Of a stretch of DNA of 16,427 nt, positions 15,518 through 16,427 are shown one piece after another. Both the position numbers and the translations under genes were made by a program. The notes below the pieces were generated by a model. It did not search any database, was not told the DNA's origin, and was given only the letters and a program-made list of their open reading frames with translations. Source of the DNA: Verrucomicrobiales bacterium (lineage in GTDB: Bacteria > Verrucomicrobiota > Verrucomicrobiia > Limisphaerales > Palsa-1400); the NCBI GenBank assembly GCA_028293405.1, contig JAQGOW010000585.1, positions 1 through 16,427 on the forward strand, given 5' to 3'. Within the stretch, counting starts at the first letter, position 1; the number at the start of each line of letters is the position of its first letter.

Positions 15518-15547
15518 AATATATAGAGGGCTCGGGGAAAATTGGAA
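15518..15547 (-). promoter_or_regulatory. Candidate promoter for the ABC transporter operon
   Basis: On the minus strand a -10-like TATATT (15518-15523, 5 of 6) has a weak -35-like TTCCAA (15542-15547, 3 of 6) 18 bases upstream. Transcription would start almost at the GTG at 15511, implying a leaderless or very short-leader mRNA. The weak -35 makes this tentative. Confidence 0.35.
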
Positions 15548-15568
15548 GGGAAAGTGAGGGCTTTTCGC

Positions 15569-15597
15569 TAGACCGAAAGTGTAGTCGTGACTAGATT
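15569..15597 (+). promoter_or_regulatory. Candidate promoter for the fucose synthase gene
   Basis: TAGACC (15569-15574, 4 of 6 to the -35 consensus) and TAGATT (15592-15597, 4 of 6 to the -10) are separated by 17 bases. A start near 15604 would leave almost no leader before the ATG at 15607. The match is modest and could be chance. Confidence 0.25.
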
Positions 15598-15606
15598 TCG
15601 TTTGAA

Positions 15607-16427
15607 ATGCAACCGGACTCTCGGATTTATGTGGCGGGTCATCGAGGATTAGTTGGAAGCGCGATTTGGCGTGAGCTCCAACGCGAGGGTTTCAAGCACC
15701 TCATCGGCAAAACGCGCAAGGAAGTGAATCTGATGGATGCTGCGGCGGTCGAACGATTCTACGCACAGGAGCAACCGGAATTCGTTTTCATTGCGGCGGC
15801 AAAAGTTGGGGGCATCCTCGCCAATAACGACCAGCCTGCCGAGTTCCTGTACGAAAATCTGGAGATTCAAAACAATCTTATTCACGGTGCCCATCGCGCG
15901 GGCGTGAAGAAATTGTTGTTTCTAGGTAGTTCGTGCATTTATCCAAAGCTCGCGCCACAACCGCTGAAAGAAGATTACCTGCTGACCGCTCCGCTGGAAC
16001 CGACCAACGAGTGGTACGCGATTGCAAAGATCACTGGCATCAAAATGTGCCAGGCATATCGGCGCCAATACGGCTGCAATTTCATTAGCGCCATGCCCAC
16101 CAACATGTATGGGCCGAATGATAACTATGATCTGCAAACGTCGCACGTTTTGCCGGCATTGATCCGCAAGTTTCACGAAGGGAAGATTGGTGGCGCCGCG
16201 ACTGTCACCTGCTGGGGGACTGGTGCGCCGTTACGCGAGTTCTTGTATTCCGACGACCTCGGCGCGGCGTGCGTCTACCTGATGCGCAATTATAACGAGG
16301 AGCAGTTCACGAATGTTGGCTCGGGCCGCGAAATCTCGATTAGAGATTTGTCCGAGTTGGTGAAGGACGTCGTCGGGTTCAAAGGCGAGATCGTCTGGGA
16401 CAAAACGAAACCGGACGGTACACCGCG
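15607..16427 (+). CDS. fcl: GDP-L-fucose synthase (GDP-4-keto-6-deoxymannose epimerase/reductase), 3' truncated
   Basis: The frame is open from ATG 15607 to the window end, giving the first 273 residues of a protein that normally has about 310-320. The enzyme makes GDP-L-fucose from GDP-4-keto-6-deoxy-D-mannose with NADPH, for fucosylated surface polysaccharide. It is an extended short-chain dehydrogenase. The nucleotide-binding glycines are G11, G14 and G17 in [12 protein letters not shown]108 and C110 lie in LGSSCIYPK, the catalytic pair is Y137 and K141 in [10 protein letters not shown], and H180 is in [13 protein letters not shown]. These match S107, C109, Y136, K140 and H179 of the E. 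coli enzyme with an offset of one. [17 protein letters not shown] is the substrate-binding region (usually WGTGxPxREFL). Upstream in-frame sequence gives no better start and no ribosome-binding site is visible. The usual partner gene gmd is not in the window and may lie beyond its end. Confidence 0.94.
   Translation, partial: MQPDSRIYVAGHRGLVGSAIWRELQREGFKHLIGKTRKEVNLMDAAAVERFYAQEQPEFVFIAAAKVGGILANNDQPAEFLYENLEIQNNLIHGAHRAGVKKLLFLGSSCIYPKLAPQPLKEDYLLTAPLEPTNEWYAIAKITGIKMCQAYRRQYGCNFISAMPTNMYGPNDNYDLQTSHVLPALIRKFHEGKIGGAATVTCWGTGAPLREFLYSDDLGAACVYLMRNYNEEQFTNVGSGREISIRDLSELVKDVVGFKGEIVWDKTKPDGTP

Noticed and set aside
15516..15545. CCAAT/ATTGG inverted repeat in the fcl-ABC divergent region
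   Set aside because: Arms of only 5 bases separated by 20 bases are expected by chance.

Overview
The window reads as ordinary chromosomal DNA from a free-living, saccharolytic, aerobic Gram-negative bacterium. Verrucomicrobiota, perhaps a Chthoniobacterales-like lineage, is my best guess. The guess rests on gene content (a secreted GH78 alpha-L-rhamnosidase, large YfhO-type and GT39-type membrane proteins, MiaE) and on the scarcity of Shine-Dalgarno motifs. No marker gene settles the taxonomy. There are no insertion sequences, phage genes, CRISPR arrays or rRNA genes. Gene density is very high and no stretch without a gene exceeds about 120 bases.

Layout: the 3' end of an unrecognised gene (2-277, +) is followed by a secreted alpha-L-rhamnosidase (353-3463, +). 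Its last 19 bases overlap the 3' end of a convergent two-gene unit on the minus strand: a GT39-like glycosyltransferase (7419 to 5788) and then a YfhO-family membrane protein (5757 to 3445). Divergent from that unit are a LolD-type ABC ATPase (7506-8210, +) and a thiamine-diphosphate 2-oxoacid decarboxylase (8244-9962, +). The decarboxylase ends 2 bases from the 3' end of a minus-strand unit running cupin (12271 to 11942), cutA (11932 to 11606), lldP lactate permease (11602 to 9965). Divergent from the cupin is miaE (12354-12926, +). Next comes tRNA-Pro(GGG) on the minus strand (12937-13013) with a good sigma70-type promoter. A tightly coupled minus-strand operon follows: ABC ATPase (15511 to 14765), ABC-2 permease (14768 to 13989), and an exported TPR-like protein with a His/Asp-rich segment (13992 to 13129). 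The window ends in a divergent GDP-L-fucose synthase gene cut by the edge (15607-16427, +).

How the genes work together: carbohydrate themes recur. These are rhamnoside hydrolysis, lipid-linked glycosyl transfer at the membrane, and GDP-fucose synthesis for surface polysaccharide. Central C3 metabolism appears as lactate permease and a pyruvate-type decarboxylase, encoded convergently and so probably not co-regulated. The least understood unit is the ATPase-permease-(His-rich TPR) operon at 13129-15511. Its two 4-base ATGA overlaps argue that the three proteins form one machine, and its substrate cannot be read from the sequence. I found nothing that is clearly a new defence or mobile system.
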